The notes under the pieces were generated by a model, which saw only the letters and a list, made by a program, of their open reading frames with translations, did not search any database and was not told where the DNA came from. From positions 2,170,001 through 2,234,000 of the forward strand of contig NZ_CP041198.1 in NCBI RefSeq assembly GCF_006517815.1: DNA of 64,000 bases. Reading direction: 5' to 3'. Of the stretch, positions 7,771-15,636 are shown piece by piece (within the stretch, counting starts at the first letter, position 1; each line of letters opens with the position of its first letter). This stretch comes from Pseudarthrobacter sp. NIBRBAC000502770. Its GTDB lineage: Bacteria; Actinomycetota; Actinomycetes; Actinomycetales; Micrococcaceae. A program made the translations under genes and the position numbers.

Positions 7771-8126
7771 CCGAACAGCCCGTCGAGACAGAGCAACAGT
7801 TCCTCGGCAACGAAACCCCCGCCGTCGTTATCCAGCTCGGCACCGCTCCGGTGTCCGCCTCGATTCCGAAGGCGATCCGTCAGCACTACGTGCCGAACGC
7901 CCACCTTCGCCGGCCGTCGTGGTCCTCGGTGGACGACGTCGAGCTGGCAGCGCTGGCCCGCAGGAGTGCCCACGCCAACAAGCTGGCAGCTATCGCCAAG
8001 GAACAAGCGGTAAAGGCCGAAGAGGCCCTGAAGCTGGCCCTTGAAGTGGAAGAGAAGGCAGTCCTCGAAGCGCACAACGCCGAACAGGACCTGCTGGCTC
8101 TGGTCAGAAAGGACGCAGGAAAGTGA
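7767..8126 (+). CDS. Hypothetical coiled-coil phage protein
   Basis: 119 residues. The C-terminal half (about 65-115) is a strong coiled coil with repeated Ala/Glu/Lys heptads; the N-terminus is acidic and probably flexible. It overlaps the ParB-like gene by 4 bases. Coupling suggests a partner or accessory of that protein, but no domain was recognised. Confidence 0.65.
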   Translation: MTEQPVETEQQFLGNETPAVVIQLGTAPVSASIPKAIRQHYVPNAHLRRPSWSSVDDVELAALARRSAHANKLAAIAKEQAVKAEEALKLALEVEEKAVLEAHNAEQDLLALVRKDAGK

Positions 8127-9487
8127 ACGCGACCTTCCAGGAACTCCACATTGACCAGCTGGTCATCCACGCAAAGAACGTCCGGAATGACGTCGGGATC
8201 GTCACCGACCTGGCCAACAGCATCACCGAGCAGGGCATCCTGCAGCCGCTCGTCGTGGCCCCGGCAATCGCTGGCGAGGGCTACACAATCATCGCCGGGC
8301 ACCGCCGGTACGCAGCGGCGAAGCTCGCCAATGTTGACTCCCTGCCCTGCGTTATCCGGGAAGACCTGGACACCGAGCCGAAGCAGCTCGTGGCAATGCT
8401 CGTGGAGAACACCCAGCGCGCGGACCTCACGCCCGTAGAGGAAGCTTCCGCCTACCAGACAATCCTGGAATTCGGCGACGCGTTCAACGTCAAAACCGTG
8501 GCAAAGGCCACGGGGCGCTCGCAAAGTCACGTCCGGAAGCGGCTGCTTCTGACCAAGCTCAATGAGGACGCAAAGGTCCGCCTGGAGGAACAAACCCTCA
8601 ACGTTGACCAGGCGCTGGTGCTGGTCGACTTCGCCGCGGACGAGGCGGCAACAGAGAGGCTGCTGGCAGCCGCGGCGCAGAGCCCCCGTGAATTCGCCTT
8701 CAGAGTCGAGGCCGAAACCCGCAAGCGTGACCTGCCCGGCAAACTCGCGGCACTAGAGTCCGAGCTGAAGGAGGCCGGAGCCAAGTACGTCCCGGAATCG
8801 GAGTTGTACAGCGGCAAGTACACCAAGATCTACGAGAACGAAGACAACGAGCTGACGACGGCCCAGCACGTCGCAGCAGGCGACCTCGCGTCCATCGACC
8901 GGAACTGGGGCAGGCTCTCCTGGTACTCGAAGCCGAGCAAAGCTGCAAAGGCCAAAGTCGAGCTGACCGAGGAAGAGCAGGAAGCCAAGCGCCGAGACGC
9001 CGAGCTGTCCGCGGCCCTGGACATCGCCCACGCCATCCGCGCCGAACACATCAAGCAGGTCATCGCCTCCCCACCTGAAGGCGCAGCAGACGAAGCCCTA
9101 TACCGTCTCCTCGTCCGCCAGCTCCACTCCCATGTCAACCTCTTCGCGGAGATCACCGGCCGCCACCCAGACTCCGAGAGCGACCACCAGGGCATCAAGG
9201 CGGCGCTCGCGGATATGACGGTGGAGCAGATGGCACTCCTGCTGCACCTGGCCGAACGGTCCCAGGAAGACGAGCTGCTGAAGCTATGGGCATGGGACGC
9301 CGGCGACTACCGACACTCATGGTACGGCGGCCCGAAGGCCTGGATCGAAGACCTCGGCAGCGTCTACCACTACGAGCTGTCCGCCGTCGAGCAGGAAGTT
9401 CTGGACCACTTCCAGCAGTTGCACGACGCCCGCCTCGCTGAGGTCGCAGCAGAAGAGCTTGAAGAAGGGGAAGACGACGATGCGTAA
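8123..9487 (+). CDS. ParB/Spo0J-like nuclease-domain protein
   Basis: 454 residues. The ParB N-terminal domain (about 5-100) shows ANSITEQGILQPLVV, GYTIIAGHRRYAAAKLA and LVAMLVENTQRADLTPVEEA, which include the family's GHRR and ENxxRxDLxPxEEA motifs. A KorB-like HTH follows (VAKATGRSQSHVRKRLLL at about 124-141). The C-terminal 250 residues are unrelated and acidic at the end. There is no ParA ATPase nearby, so plasmid-style partition is unlikely. Roles in replication initiation, transcription control or CTP-gated DNA binding are possible. Start codons on both sides overlap neighbours. Confidence 0.88.
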   Translation: MNATFQELHIDQLVIHAKNVRNDVGIVTDLANSITEQGILQPLVVAPAIAGEGYTIIAGHRRYAAAKLANVDSLPCVIREDLDTEPKQLVAMLVENTQRADLTPVEEASAYQTILEFGDAFNVKTVAKATGRSQSHVRKRLLLTKLNEDAKVRLEEQTLNVDQALVLVDFAADEAATERLLAAAAQSPREFAFRVEAETRKRDLPGKLAALESELKEAGAKYVPESELYSGKYTKIYENEDNELTTAQHVAAGDLASIDRNWGRLSWYSKPSKAAKAKVELTEEEQEAKRRDAELSAALDIAHAIRAEHIKQVIASPPEGAADEALYRLLVRQLHSHVNLFAEITGRHPDSESDHQGIKAALADMTVEQMALLLHLAERSQEDELLKLWAWDAGDYRHSWYGGPKAWIEDLGSVYHYELSAVEQEVLDHFQQLHDARLAEVAAEELEEGEDDDA

Positions 9488-9869
9488 CCACGGACTCACG
9501 ACGAACGAAGCCAACGAGCCGATCTGCCTTTGCGGTTTCCGGCCGGCCATCTTGGACGAGGTGATCCACGTGGGCCGCCTGTGGAAGGCAAAAAGGGTGG
9601 TGCTGGAGCACGCGGACGCGCTGAACGACCCGGAAGCCCCATCGCCCTCTGACCCGTTCCTGGTCGATGACGCGAAGTTTCCAAGAGCCGGCGTCCGCCG
9701 CACCGAGGCGGGCAAGTGGCTCCTCACACTTTGGGACGGCATGGGCATCCAGCACCACATTTCCGAACCGGAGTTCACGAAACGTGAAGACGCCTTCGAT
9801 TACGGGTGGATGACCATCGGCGCCTGCCGCCAGGCCGGAACCAACTTGAACGGCTGGGAAGCCGCATGA
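9480..9869 (+). CDS. Hypothetical phage protein
   Basis: 129 residues. The ATG at 9480 overlaps the parB-like stop by 8 bases and has AAGGGGAAG upstream. An early CLCGF segment and scattered acidic residues are visible, but no family is recognised. Embedded in the tightly overlapping early operon. Confidence 0.65.
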   Translation: MRNHGLTTNEANEPICLCGFRPAILDEVIHVGRLWKAKRVVLEHADALNDPEAPSPSDPFLVDDAKFPRAGVRRTEAGKWLLTLWDGMGIQHHISEPEFTKREDAFDYGWMTIGACRQAGTNLNGWEAA

Positions 9870-9985
9870 GCGAGCAGAAGAATCCGGCACCTGCCCGCCA
9901 GCTGGTCACCGTCCTGCCAAAGGTCGTCAAGTGCGACAGCTGCAAAAAGCCCATCGACCCGCACAACGGCAACTGCCGCTGCTAG
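9866..9985 (+). CDS. Micro-protein with four cysteines
   Basis: 39 residues. Cysteines lie in KCDSCKKPI and NGNCRC near the C-terminus, forming a CxxC...CxC arrangement consistent with a tiny zinc-binding knuckle. Its ATG overlaps the previous stop by 4 bases, and AGAAGGAAGG after it serves the next gene. Reality is supported by coupling and the cysteine pattern; function unknown. Confidence 0.6.
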   Translation: MSEQKNPAPARQLVTVLPKVVKCDSCKKPIDPHNGNCRC

Positions 9986-10001
9986 AAGGAAGGAAAGATC
10001 G

Positions 10002-10835
10002 ATGACCGAAACCACGACGAAGCAAAGGCCTTCCGACTCCCGCGCCTGGCAGAAGAAGTGGCGCGTCGAGCGCGCTCGCGGTATCAAGCGCATCGTTGAG
10101 GCAGGCCGAGCACAGGAACACGTTCAGGAACTGACGGCCAGCCACGGGCTGTCCATCAGGGGAATAGCCGAGGTCGCCGGCATCAGCGCATTCATCGTCA
10201 GCGACCTAAACCGCGGGCGCAAACAAAGCCTCTACAGGGAGACGGAGGCAGCCGTCCTGGCCGTCACACCGGACGCGGTCCTCGCACGATCGAACCCCGA
10301 GGGATTCGTACCGAACATCGGCGGCCGCCGCCGCATCCAGGCACTCATGGCCATGGGATGGCGGCACCAGGACCTCACCCCGATGCTGGGCATTAACACA
10401 GCCAACATCGTGCACCAGCAAGGTGGCTGGTTCACCAAGAAAAAGCACGACGCCATCAAAGAGCTGTACGACCGGATCTGGAACCAGCGCGGTCCGGCGA
10501 CCACGCTCAGCATCAATCGAGTCGCCAAAGCCGGATATGCGCCGCCGCTCGCCTGGGACGACGACACCATTGACGACCCCAACGCGAAGCCCGACCTCGG
10601 CGCTGCTGTCCGGGGACGAGGCCGCCCAGTCGAAGGCACAGTCCGCGTCTCGGAGGCGCAGCTCGAAGACGTCGAATTCCTACTCGATCAGGCACTGGCA
10701 TGGGATGCAATTACCAGCCGTCTGGGCGTAGACCCCCGCGCCTTGGAACGGATGCTCTACCGCAAGGGCCGCGGCGACCTCGTCACCCGAGCCAAGACGA
10801 TGGGCGAACGCATCGCCTACTCCAGGGCTTCCTGA
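10002..10835 (+). CDS. Phage HTH DNA-binding protein
   Basis: 277 residues with a good Shine-Dalgarno (AAGGAAGGAAAG). Two helix-turn-helix-like regions are visible: LSIRGIAEVAGISAFIVSDL at about 50-69, and a second near 110-135 (ALMAMGWRHQDLTPMLGI). A third candidate lies near residue 235 (DAITSRLGVDPRALERML). Multiple HTH segments are typical of actinophage proteins that resemble crossover-junction or WhiB-like region regulators, but I cannot name the family. Probably binds phage or host DNA during early development. Confidence 0.65.
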   Translation: MTETTTKQRPSDSRAWQKKWRVERARGIKRIVEAGRAQEHVQELTASHGLSIRGIAEVAGISAFIVSDLNRGRKQSLYRETEAAVLAVTPDAVLARSNPEGFVPNIGGRRRIQALMAMGWRHQDLTPMLGINTANIVHQQGGWFTKKKHDAIKELYDRIWNQRGPATTLSINRVAKAGYAPPLAWDDDTIDDPNAKPDLGAAVRGRGRPVEGTVRVSEAQLEDVEFLLDQALAWDAITSRLGVDPRALERMLYRKGRGDLVTRAKTMGERIAYSRAS

Positions 10836-10841
10836 ACCCCG

Positions 10842-10997
10842 ATGAGCAGCAACCAGCGCCCAGAGTTGTGCGCCATGGGCTCCAGCAGCCGCAGGCAGCC
10901 CACCCCCGGATGTACCTGCCCAGCGTGGCGGTATCACCCGGCATACCCCAGACCCACAAACCCCGAATGCCCTACCCATGGAGAGACCAATGACTAA
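10842..10997 (+). CDS. Possible Cys/Pro-rich small protein
   Basis: 51 residues in the gap before the sliding clamp. It carries Cys in ELCAMG, GCTCPAW and PECPTHG plus His residues, so a zinc site is possible. The ribosome-binding site is weak and composition is Pro/Arg-rich, so it could be spurious. Confidence 0.35.
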   Translation: MSSNQRPELCAMGSSSRRQPTPGCTCPAWRYHPAYPRPTNPECPTHGETND

Positions 10998-11009
10998 AGC
11001 GAGAGCCGC

Positions 11010-11879
11010 ATGATCCTTACCGTCAACACCCTCGACCTCCGGCAAGCCCTCATGGCCGTCACGCCCCACACCGGAGACCCGAAACTTAGCCAGGCGCTCG
11101 CCGTCGTGCACTTCACCGCAACGGACGGCATGCTGCACGTCACGGCCTGCAACACCGTCACGCTGGGCCACGCTGTGGCGTCGGTGTGGGAGGCGGAAGG
11201 CCTGACGGGCGACGTGAACGACGACGCCTTCAACCTGCCGGCCGACGTTGCCAAGGAGCTCCTGACGATCTTCAAGGCCAAAGGCAAGCAGCCCGAGGAC
11301 GAGATCGGCGACACGCTGCGCATCACCGTGAAGGACTCCAGCATCACCTTCATGGACGTCTCCGGCCTCTTCCCTGGCAAGGAGTTCAAAATCCCGCGGG
11401 AAGACGACACCGGTGAATTCCCGCTGGCCTTCGGCCGGCTGTTGATCCAAGCGGTGCTGTCCGATCGCGTCATGCCGGAACGCCTGGTCGCAGCAGGCCG
11501 TCTGGTCCGTCTCTTCGCCACCGCCTCGCAGGCCTACGGCGAACCGCTAGTCATCGAACCCACCGAGGACGCCAAGCGCATCCTGATCAGCTGCGGAGAG
11601 TCCTTCCTCGGCCTCCTGATGCCCATCCGCTCCGAAGACGACTCCACGGTCGCCAACGAGCTGAACGCGTTCCGGGAGGGCTGGATGAACCGACTCCCCG
11701 AGCTGGCCCACGCCGGCGGCGGAAAGCTGCCCACGGACCCAAAACCAGACGACGCGAACTTCCTCCGCGACGGGCGCGGCTTCCACGGCTCCGTCACCGT
11801 CAGCACCGGCAACAAGGTCCAGGACATCACCGATGCAGTATTCAACCGCGTAGTAGACATCGTGGAGCCGCACCTATGA
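11010..11879 (+). CDS. Phage DNA sliding clamp, DnaN-like
   Basis: 289 residues, shorter than bacterial DnaN (about 370-390). The N-terminus MILTVNTLDLRQALMAVTPH resembles the first clamp domain, followed by repeated beta-strand blocks (MLHVTACNTVTLGHAV, DTLRITVKDSSITFMDVSGLFPG). DnaN homologues hold DNA polymerase III on DNA. A phage copy would recruit the host polymerase to phage replication. It sits mid early operon; its stop overlaps the next gene by 4 bases. Only two of three clamp domains seem well represented, so partial divergence is likely. Confidence 0.7.
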   Translation: MILTVNTLDLRQALMAVTPHTGDPKLSQALAVVHFTATDGMLHVTACNTVTLGHAVASVWEAEGLTGDVNDDAFNLPADVAKELLTIFKAKGKQPEDEIGDTLRITVKDSSITFMDVSGLFPGKEFKIPREDDTGEFPLAFGRLLIQAVLSDRVMPERLVAAGRLVRLFATASQAYGEPLVIEPTEDAKRILISCGESFLGLLMPIRSEDDSTVANELNAFREGWMNRLPELAHAGGGKLPTDPKPDDANFLRDGRGFHGSVTVSTGNKVQDITDAVFNRVVDIVEPHL

Positions 11880-12319
11880 GGCCGCAGACGATCACGGCTA
11901 GCAGCCTCAAATACCCATTCACTACCAACTCCATAGCGGAGTGGCTCGCGGCGAACGGCTGTCGGCACTACGTCCCGGAAGACGCCCGGATCATCGTCAC
12001 CGGCAACTACATCATCGTCCCGACACTGGACATCGGCCGGACTTACAACGCCCGCTACTGGGGCGCCTACAAACGCCGCGACGAGCTGCCCCTCAAGACC
12101 CGCAAGTACCGAATCCGCCATGAACTGGCCGCAACTACCCACCCGGCGCTCGCCGATCCCGAGGGTATCGCGCTGGTGCAGGCAATCCACGACCGCAAGA
12201 ACGTAACGAAAGCAGGTTCATCCAGTGCCATGGCTGAAAGAGGGCGACGCGGCGGCGAACCACCCCATCGTCCTCTCAGCACTGGAGATGGAGGACGCAG
12301 ACGACCGGATCCTAAATGA
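11876..12319 (+). CDS. Hypothetical phage protein, 3' end overlaps next gene
   Basis: 147 residues; ATG overlaps the clamp stop by 4 bases. Residues 1-110 look like real protein (SIAEWLAANGCRHYVPEDA, IIVTGNYIIVPTLD). The last 30 or so residues are Arg/Gly/Pro-rich and lie over the next gene in another frame for 95 bases. No family recognised. Either the overlap is genuine or a stop was lost recently. Confidence 0.6.
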   Translation: MRPQTITASSLKYPFTTNSIAEWLAANGCRHYVPEDARIIVTGNYIIVPTLDIGRTYNARYWGAYKRRDELPLKTRKYRIRHELAATTHPALADPEGIALVQAIHDRKNVTKAGSSSAMAERGRRGGEPPHRPLSTGDGGRRRPDPK

Positions 12320-13205
12320 GTGCTTCGGCTGGGTGAATCGGTGCGCAACGCAATCGGCCGCCTACGAGAAGGACTACATCATCACCGTTGGCACAGCTCG
12401 CCAGATGGCCGGATCGCTCGGCAGGTATAACGCCCTCGTCAAGGCAGCGAAGTTCTGCGGCTACCTCACGGACACGGAGATCATCGTTGACGGGGAGGTA
12501 CGCCAGGCGTTCAAGCTGGTCGAAGACAACGACCTCTTCCACATGATCCTGAAAGACGAACGAGCCTGGACGAACCAGCGGAAGAAGGACCAACGGAACC
12601 CCGAGCTGACCGTGCCGGTCCGGCACCGTGATGGGGACGCGTGCAGGTACTGCGGAAAGACCGTCAACTGGTCTGACCGGGTATCAGGCCGCGCCGGGTC
12701 CTATGACCACACCAACCCCGGCCGAAGGGCCACCGTAGAGACCTACGTCGTTTGCTGCAAGGCCTGCAACGGCCGCCGCGCGGACGATCCGGACAGCACC
12801 TGGGAAACCCTGCCTGCTCCAACGGAGCCGCTCTACGGGCCGCAAACAGTCGAGTTCCTGGCGAACCACGACGTCATAGTTACCCCCACCTACACCAGAC
12901 CCAACTCAGCAGCAGAGGACACGCCTCCCGTCGAGCAGCCCGCGAAGGCCACTCCGGGACAGGGCGAGGCAACGGCACCCACCGGCCCGCCCAGCGACTC
13001 CGCATCCGCAGGGGCAACGGTTGAGCCGGCCCCTGACCCACGTAGGTCATCTGGCACCGGGCTAGGTCACAGGTCTCCCAGACCAAGCCTTGTCGGGACG
13101 GGACGGGTCGGGACGGGTCAGGTAGGGAAGGGAGCCCGGCTCCCTACTGAACCTCCCATGAACAAACCAAAGCGAAGACGCCCCAGGAAACGAGGCAGGA
13201 ACTAG
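12225..13205 (+). CDS. Phage protein with HNH-like zinc domain
   Basis: 326 residues from GTG 12225. The N-terminal 110 residues (LKEGDAAANHPIVLSALEM onward) are of a type seen in phage replication-module proteins. At about 130-190 lies a treble-clef zinc domain, GDACRYCGK ... YDHTNPG ... CCKACNGRR, with two Cys pairs around an Asp-His typical of HNH nucleases. The C-terminal 110 residues are low-complexity Pro/Ala/Gly then strongly basic (KPKRRRPRKRG), suggesting nucleic-acid binding. Probable replication or recombination nuclease; catalytic completeness is uncertain. Confidence 0.7.
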   Translation: MPWLKEGDAAANHPIVLSALEMEDADDRILNECFGWVNRCATQSAAYEKDYIITVGTARQMAGSLGRYNALVKAAKFCGYLTDTEIIVDGEVRQAFKLVEDNDLFHMILKDERAWTNQRKKDQRNPELTVPVRHRDGDACRYCGKTVNWSDRVSGRAGSYDHTNPGRRATVETYVVCCKACNGRRADDPDSTWETLPAPTEPLYGPQTVEFLANHDVIVTPTYTRPNSAAEDTPPVEQPAKATPGQGEATAPTGPPSDSASAGATVEPAPDPRRSSGTGLGHRSPRPSLVGTGRVGTGQVGKGARLPTEPPMNKPKRRRPRKRGRN

Positions 13206-13208
13206 AGC

Positions 13209-13541
13209 ATGCCCGCACAACGACTTTCATCACCTAACCCAATGAGTGAGTCTCAGTTCCAGACTGCTGTCATCGAACTGGCCAAGCTCAACGGATACCG
13301 CTTGGTCTACCACACCCATGATTCCCGCCGGTCGGTCCCTGGCTTCCCGGATCTCGTCCTGGTCAGTGAGCATCGGCAGCGTGCCCTGTTCCGTGAGCTG
13401 AAGACCAGCAAGGGTCGGCTGAGCCCGGAGCAGTTCGACTGGATCAGCAGCATGCAGCTCGCCAAGCTCAACGCCGGCGTCTGGCGACCAGAGGACCTGA
13501 CGAACGGCCACATCCTCCAAGACCTGAGAGGCAAGGCATGA
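13209..13541 (+). CDS. VRR-NUC (PD-(D/E)xK) nuclease
   Basis: 110 residues, the usual size of stand-alone phage VRR-NUC proteins. SESQFQTAVIELAKLNG precedes the active site GFPDLVLV...LFRELKTSKGRLSPEQ, giving the D...ExK metal site. Such enzymes resolve branched DNA intermediates in recombination. Four-base overlap with the next gene. Confidence 0.88.
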   Translation: MPAQRLSSPNPMSESQFQTAVIELAKLNGYRLVYHTHDSRRSVPGFPDLVLVSEHRQRALFRELKTSKGRLSPEQFDWISSMQLAKLNAGVWRPEDLTNGHILQDLRGKA

Positions 13542-14353
13542 CCACTCCCCTGGACATTGAGGAGAAGTACCGGTTCGAGCTGGCTGACGGCGCAGTCCTC
13601 TTGCTGCCGTACACGCTCGCCAAGAAGCGCACCGTGTACCCGGAGCTGTGCATCTTCCACGACGAGGACCCAGCGAAGGCCGCCGCCGGCGCCCACCTGT
13701 GCCCGGCCTGTATCGACTGGCTCCGGTCCGCTCTCGCCGACGTCGCCAAGTACTGGCCTGACCTTGAGGACGCGCTTGCACCAGCTGGTGGACGCGCGGT
13801 CTCCTCGGAGCGTGTCGGCGGGACCGGTGACCTGTACCCGCCGCTGCCGATCAACGGCGACGTCTCCGACATCATGCGCGCTGCCCGCCGCGCTATCTGG
13901 CTTGCCGTGGGCCAGCTGATCCAGGACCGCCCAGACCAGCGCCTGCCCATGGATCACGGCACCGGAGTTCTCGCTGACTGGCTTTCCCGCTGGCACGTCG
14001 ACTATCTGGCCACTCACCCGTCCGCTGCTCATGTGATGGCAGTCGGGGTGGATCTGGCCAAGGTCGTGAACGCGATGAAGGAAGCCGCCTATCAGGCCCC
14101 GCCGGTGGAAGTGGACATCGACGGCGACTGCCACCAGCGGATCACCAACGCCCAGGGCAAGCAGGTCCCATGCCCGGGCAAGGTTCGGGGCTGGTCCCAG
14201 GGCGATGGCCGCGTGGTCATCCGGTGCAGCCTGGACATCACCCACCGCGTGCCGGCCGATCAGTGGTTCGCAACAGCCGGCCGCCGTGCCCCGAGGCCAA
14301 GCAGGGTCAGGGATGCACTCAAAAAGAAGTACCTAACCGGGAGGAAGGCATGA
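13538..14353 (+). CDS. Hypothetical phage protein
   Basis: 271 residues. Two Cys-containing segments may bind zinc: LCIFHDED...LCPACIDW (about 36-59) and GDCHQRI...VPCPGKV...IRCSLDITH (about 195-235). No family is recognised, but this build is common in actinophage early regions near the terminase. Overlaps neighbours by 4 bases. Confidence 0.7.
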   Translation: MTTPLDIEEKYRFELADGAVLLLPYTLAKKRTVYPELCIFHDEDPAKAAAGAHLCPACIDWLRSALADVAKYWPDLEDALAPAGGRAVSSERVGGTGDLYPPLPINGDVSDIMRAARRAIWLAVGQLIQDRPDQRLPMDHGTGVLADWLSRWHVDYLATHPSAAHVMAVGVDLAKVVNAMKEAAYQAPPVEVDIDGDCHQRITNAQGKQVPCPGKVRGWSQGDGRVVIRCSLDITHRVPADQWFATAGRRAPRPSRVRDALKKKYLTGRKA

Positions 14354-14655
14354 TTCGCAAAGAGGGCAAAGCCCGCTGGACCTACACATGCAAGCTGTGC
14401 CGCAAGACGTGGACAAAGCCGGACCACTTCCGAGCCATCGAGCGGCAGCAGCGCCATCTCCGGAGTACCAGTCATCTGGTTGAGGGACTAGCTGCTGCGT
14501 TCAGGCCGGCGGCCGAAGTCCTCCGCAACCTGGGGCTTGCTTGGTGTATTGCAGACGACGACATTGCCCGGGCAGCGACGCAGATGCAGGAAGACTTTGC
14601 GCTGGCCCCCCCAATGACGCCACGCCGACACGGCGGCAATACTGGGGATGCTTGA
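14350..14655 (+). CDS. Hypothetical protein with C2H2-like zinc finger
   Basis: 101 residues. TYTCKLCRKTWTKPDHFRA followed by an HLRSTSH segment gives a CxxC...HxxxxxH pattern reminiscent of a classical zinc finger. It starts inside the previous stop (ATGA) and ends the densely overlapping early block. Function unknown; nucleic-acid binding is plausible. Confidence 0.6.
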   Translation: MIRKEGKARWTYTCKLCRKTWTKPDHFRAIERQQRHLRSTSHLVEGLAAAFRPAAEVLRNLGLAWCIADDDIARAATQMQEDFALAPPMTPRRHGGNTGDA

Positions 14656-14680
14656 CTTAGTCGTCTAAATTATGGGGTGA

Positions 14681-14738
14681 GCTGGTGTTTCGCACCCAGC
14701 CACAATTCAGAGCCTCGACCGGTTAGCCGGCGGGGCTC
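14681..14738. terminator. Two hairpins at early/late boundary
   Basis: GCTGGTG(14681-14687)/CACCCAGC(14693-14700) forms a short stem with one bulge. GAGCC(14710-14714)...GGCTC(14734-14738), with inner CCGG/CCGG pairs, forms a second, followed by CTTCCC. No U run, so termination is uncertain; it lies in the gap after the last early gene. Confidence 0.4.
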
Positions 14739-14761
14739 TTCCCATGTGTGCAGGAGGTCGA

Positions 14762-14875
14762 ATGCTCGCCTCGATTATGAACCTCTTCGGCCCGCACAAC
14801 AGGCGCAGCGGAGGATGCCGCTGGTTTAGCCGGCCGTTCGACACGCTCAGTGAAGTGTGCCGCCGCTGTGAGTAA
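14762..14875 (+). CDS. Micro-protein upstream of HNH gene
   Basis: 37 residues with an excellent Shine-Dalgarno (AGGAGG, four bases before ATG). It ends in VCRRCE and has another Cys-Arg at GGCRW. It reads into the HNH gene start, overlapping GTGAGTAA, so it may act mainly as a leader that couples HNH translation. Confidence 0.55.
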   Translation: MLASIMNLFGPHNRRSGGCRWFSRPFDTLSEVCRRCE

Positions 14876-15149
14876 GCGAGCAGGCCGGGCTGGCGGCAAG
14901 TGGCGCATGCTGGTCGCTAACCAGCGGGCCAAGCGATTGGGCTGTGCGATCTGCCAACAGCCGATTGACTACAGGCTGCAGTATCCGGATGAGGACAGCT
15001 TCAGCGTTGACCACATCAAGCCTCGGAGTACGCACCCGCACCTTGCCGAGGAGCCAACGAATCTGCGCAGCACGCATCTTCGATGCAATAAGGCGCGGGG
15101 CGACCGAGACGAGAGGCCCGGTCTCGGGTCTGCTTTGCAGACGTGGTGA
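14868..15149 (+). CDS. HNH endonuclease
   Basis: 93 residues from GTG 14868. GCAICQQPI...SVDHIKPRS...LRSTHLRCNKARGDR contains the Cys pair, the DHI catalytic His and the terminal RCN of HNH nucleases. In many HK97-like phages a small HNH gene beside terminase supports cos cleavage during packaging, which fits the position two genes ahead of the terminase small subunit. An upstream GTG at 14850 is the alternative start. Confidence 0.88.
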   Translation: MSKRAGRAGGKWRMLVANQRAKRLGCAICQQPIDYRLQYPDEDSFSVDHIKPRSTHPHLAEEPTNLRSTHLRCNKARGDRDERPGLGSALQTW

Positions 15150-15303
15150 CGACGGCGACGACGCCGAATCCACCACCGCGACGGCGGGTAGGGGCCGGAA
15201 AATCTCTAGAACCTGACGGGCCGGGAGGCTTCGCCGGGTAGTGTCCTCCCCCTCCCCGTACCCCCACCCCCCTTAGCGAAAACCCCGACCCCGAGGAGGC
15301 CAG
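15150..15303. other. Gene-free stretch, candidate cos region
   Basis: 154 bases between HNH and the terminase region with no ORF, containing C-rich runs and the AT-richer GGAAAATCTCTAGAACC island. Phage cos sites usually lie here. No overhang can be determined from sequence alone. Confidence 0.35.
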
Positions 15304-15636
15304 TTGAGCTACGACGTTTGGGCTACGGTAGAGCCCGCGCCCAACCGGTTCTCCACCTATCTGGATCTCGGCAACATGACGAGCAATGTTGCTCCGATGT
15401 GGCGCAAGGCCTGCCCATCGCTTGACGGATTGGCTGGTATCGACGGAAAGAAGGGCTCCGAGGTCAGCAGCGCGCTGAGCATAGGCCTACTGGAAATGTT
15501 TGTGCGCCGCCGGACGCTGGAATACATGGCACCAGCGAATGGCTGGGGAAGTTTCGCCGGCGCATTTCGATACTTCGCCGCAATCACCCGGGCCGCGAAC
15601 GAGCACCCAGATGCACTTTTTGGGGTGTCCCGCTGA
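15304..15636 (+). CDS. Hypothetical phage protein before terminase
   Basis: 110 residues from TTG 15304, supported by GAGGAGG seven bases upstream. No cysteines beyond one and no recognised domain; WGSFAGAFRYFAAITRAANEH suggests a helical fold. Its stop abuts the terminase small-subunit ATG. Could aid packaging, judged by position only. Confidence 0.6.
   Translation: MSYDVWATVEPAPNRFSTYLDLGNMTSNVAPMWRKACPSLDGLAGIDGKKGSEVSSALSIGLLEMFVRRRTLEYMAPANGWGSFAGAFRYFAAITRAANEHPDALFGVSR

Noticed and set aside
14656..14761. tRNA gene in the hairpin-rich gap
   Set aside because: The two stems cannot form a cloverleaf with acceptor and T-arm; no CCA or TTCRA-type signature.
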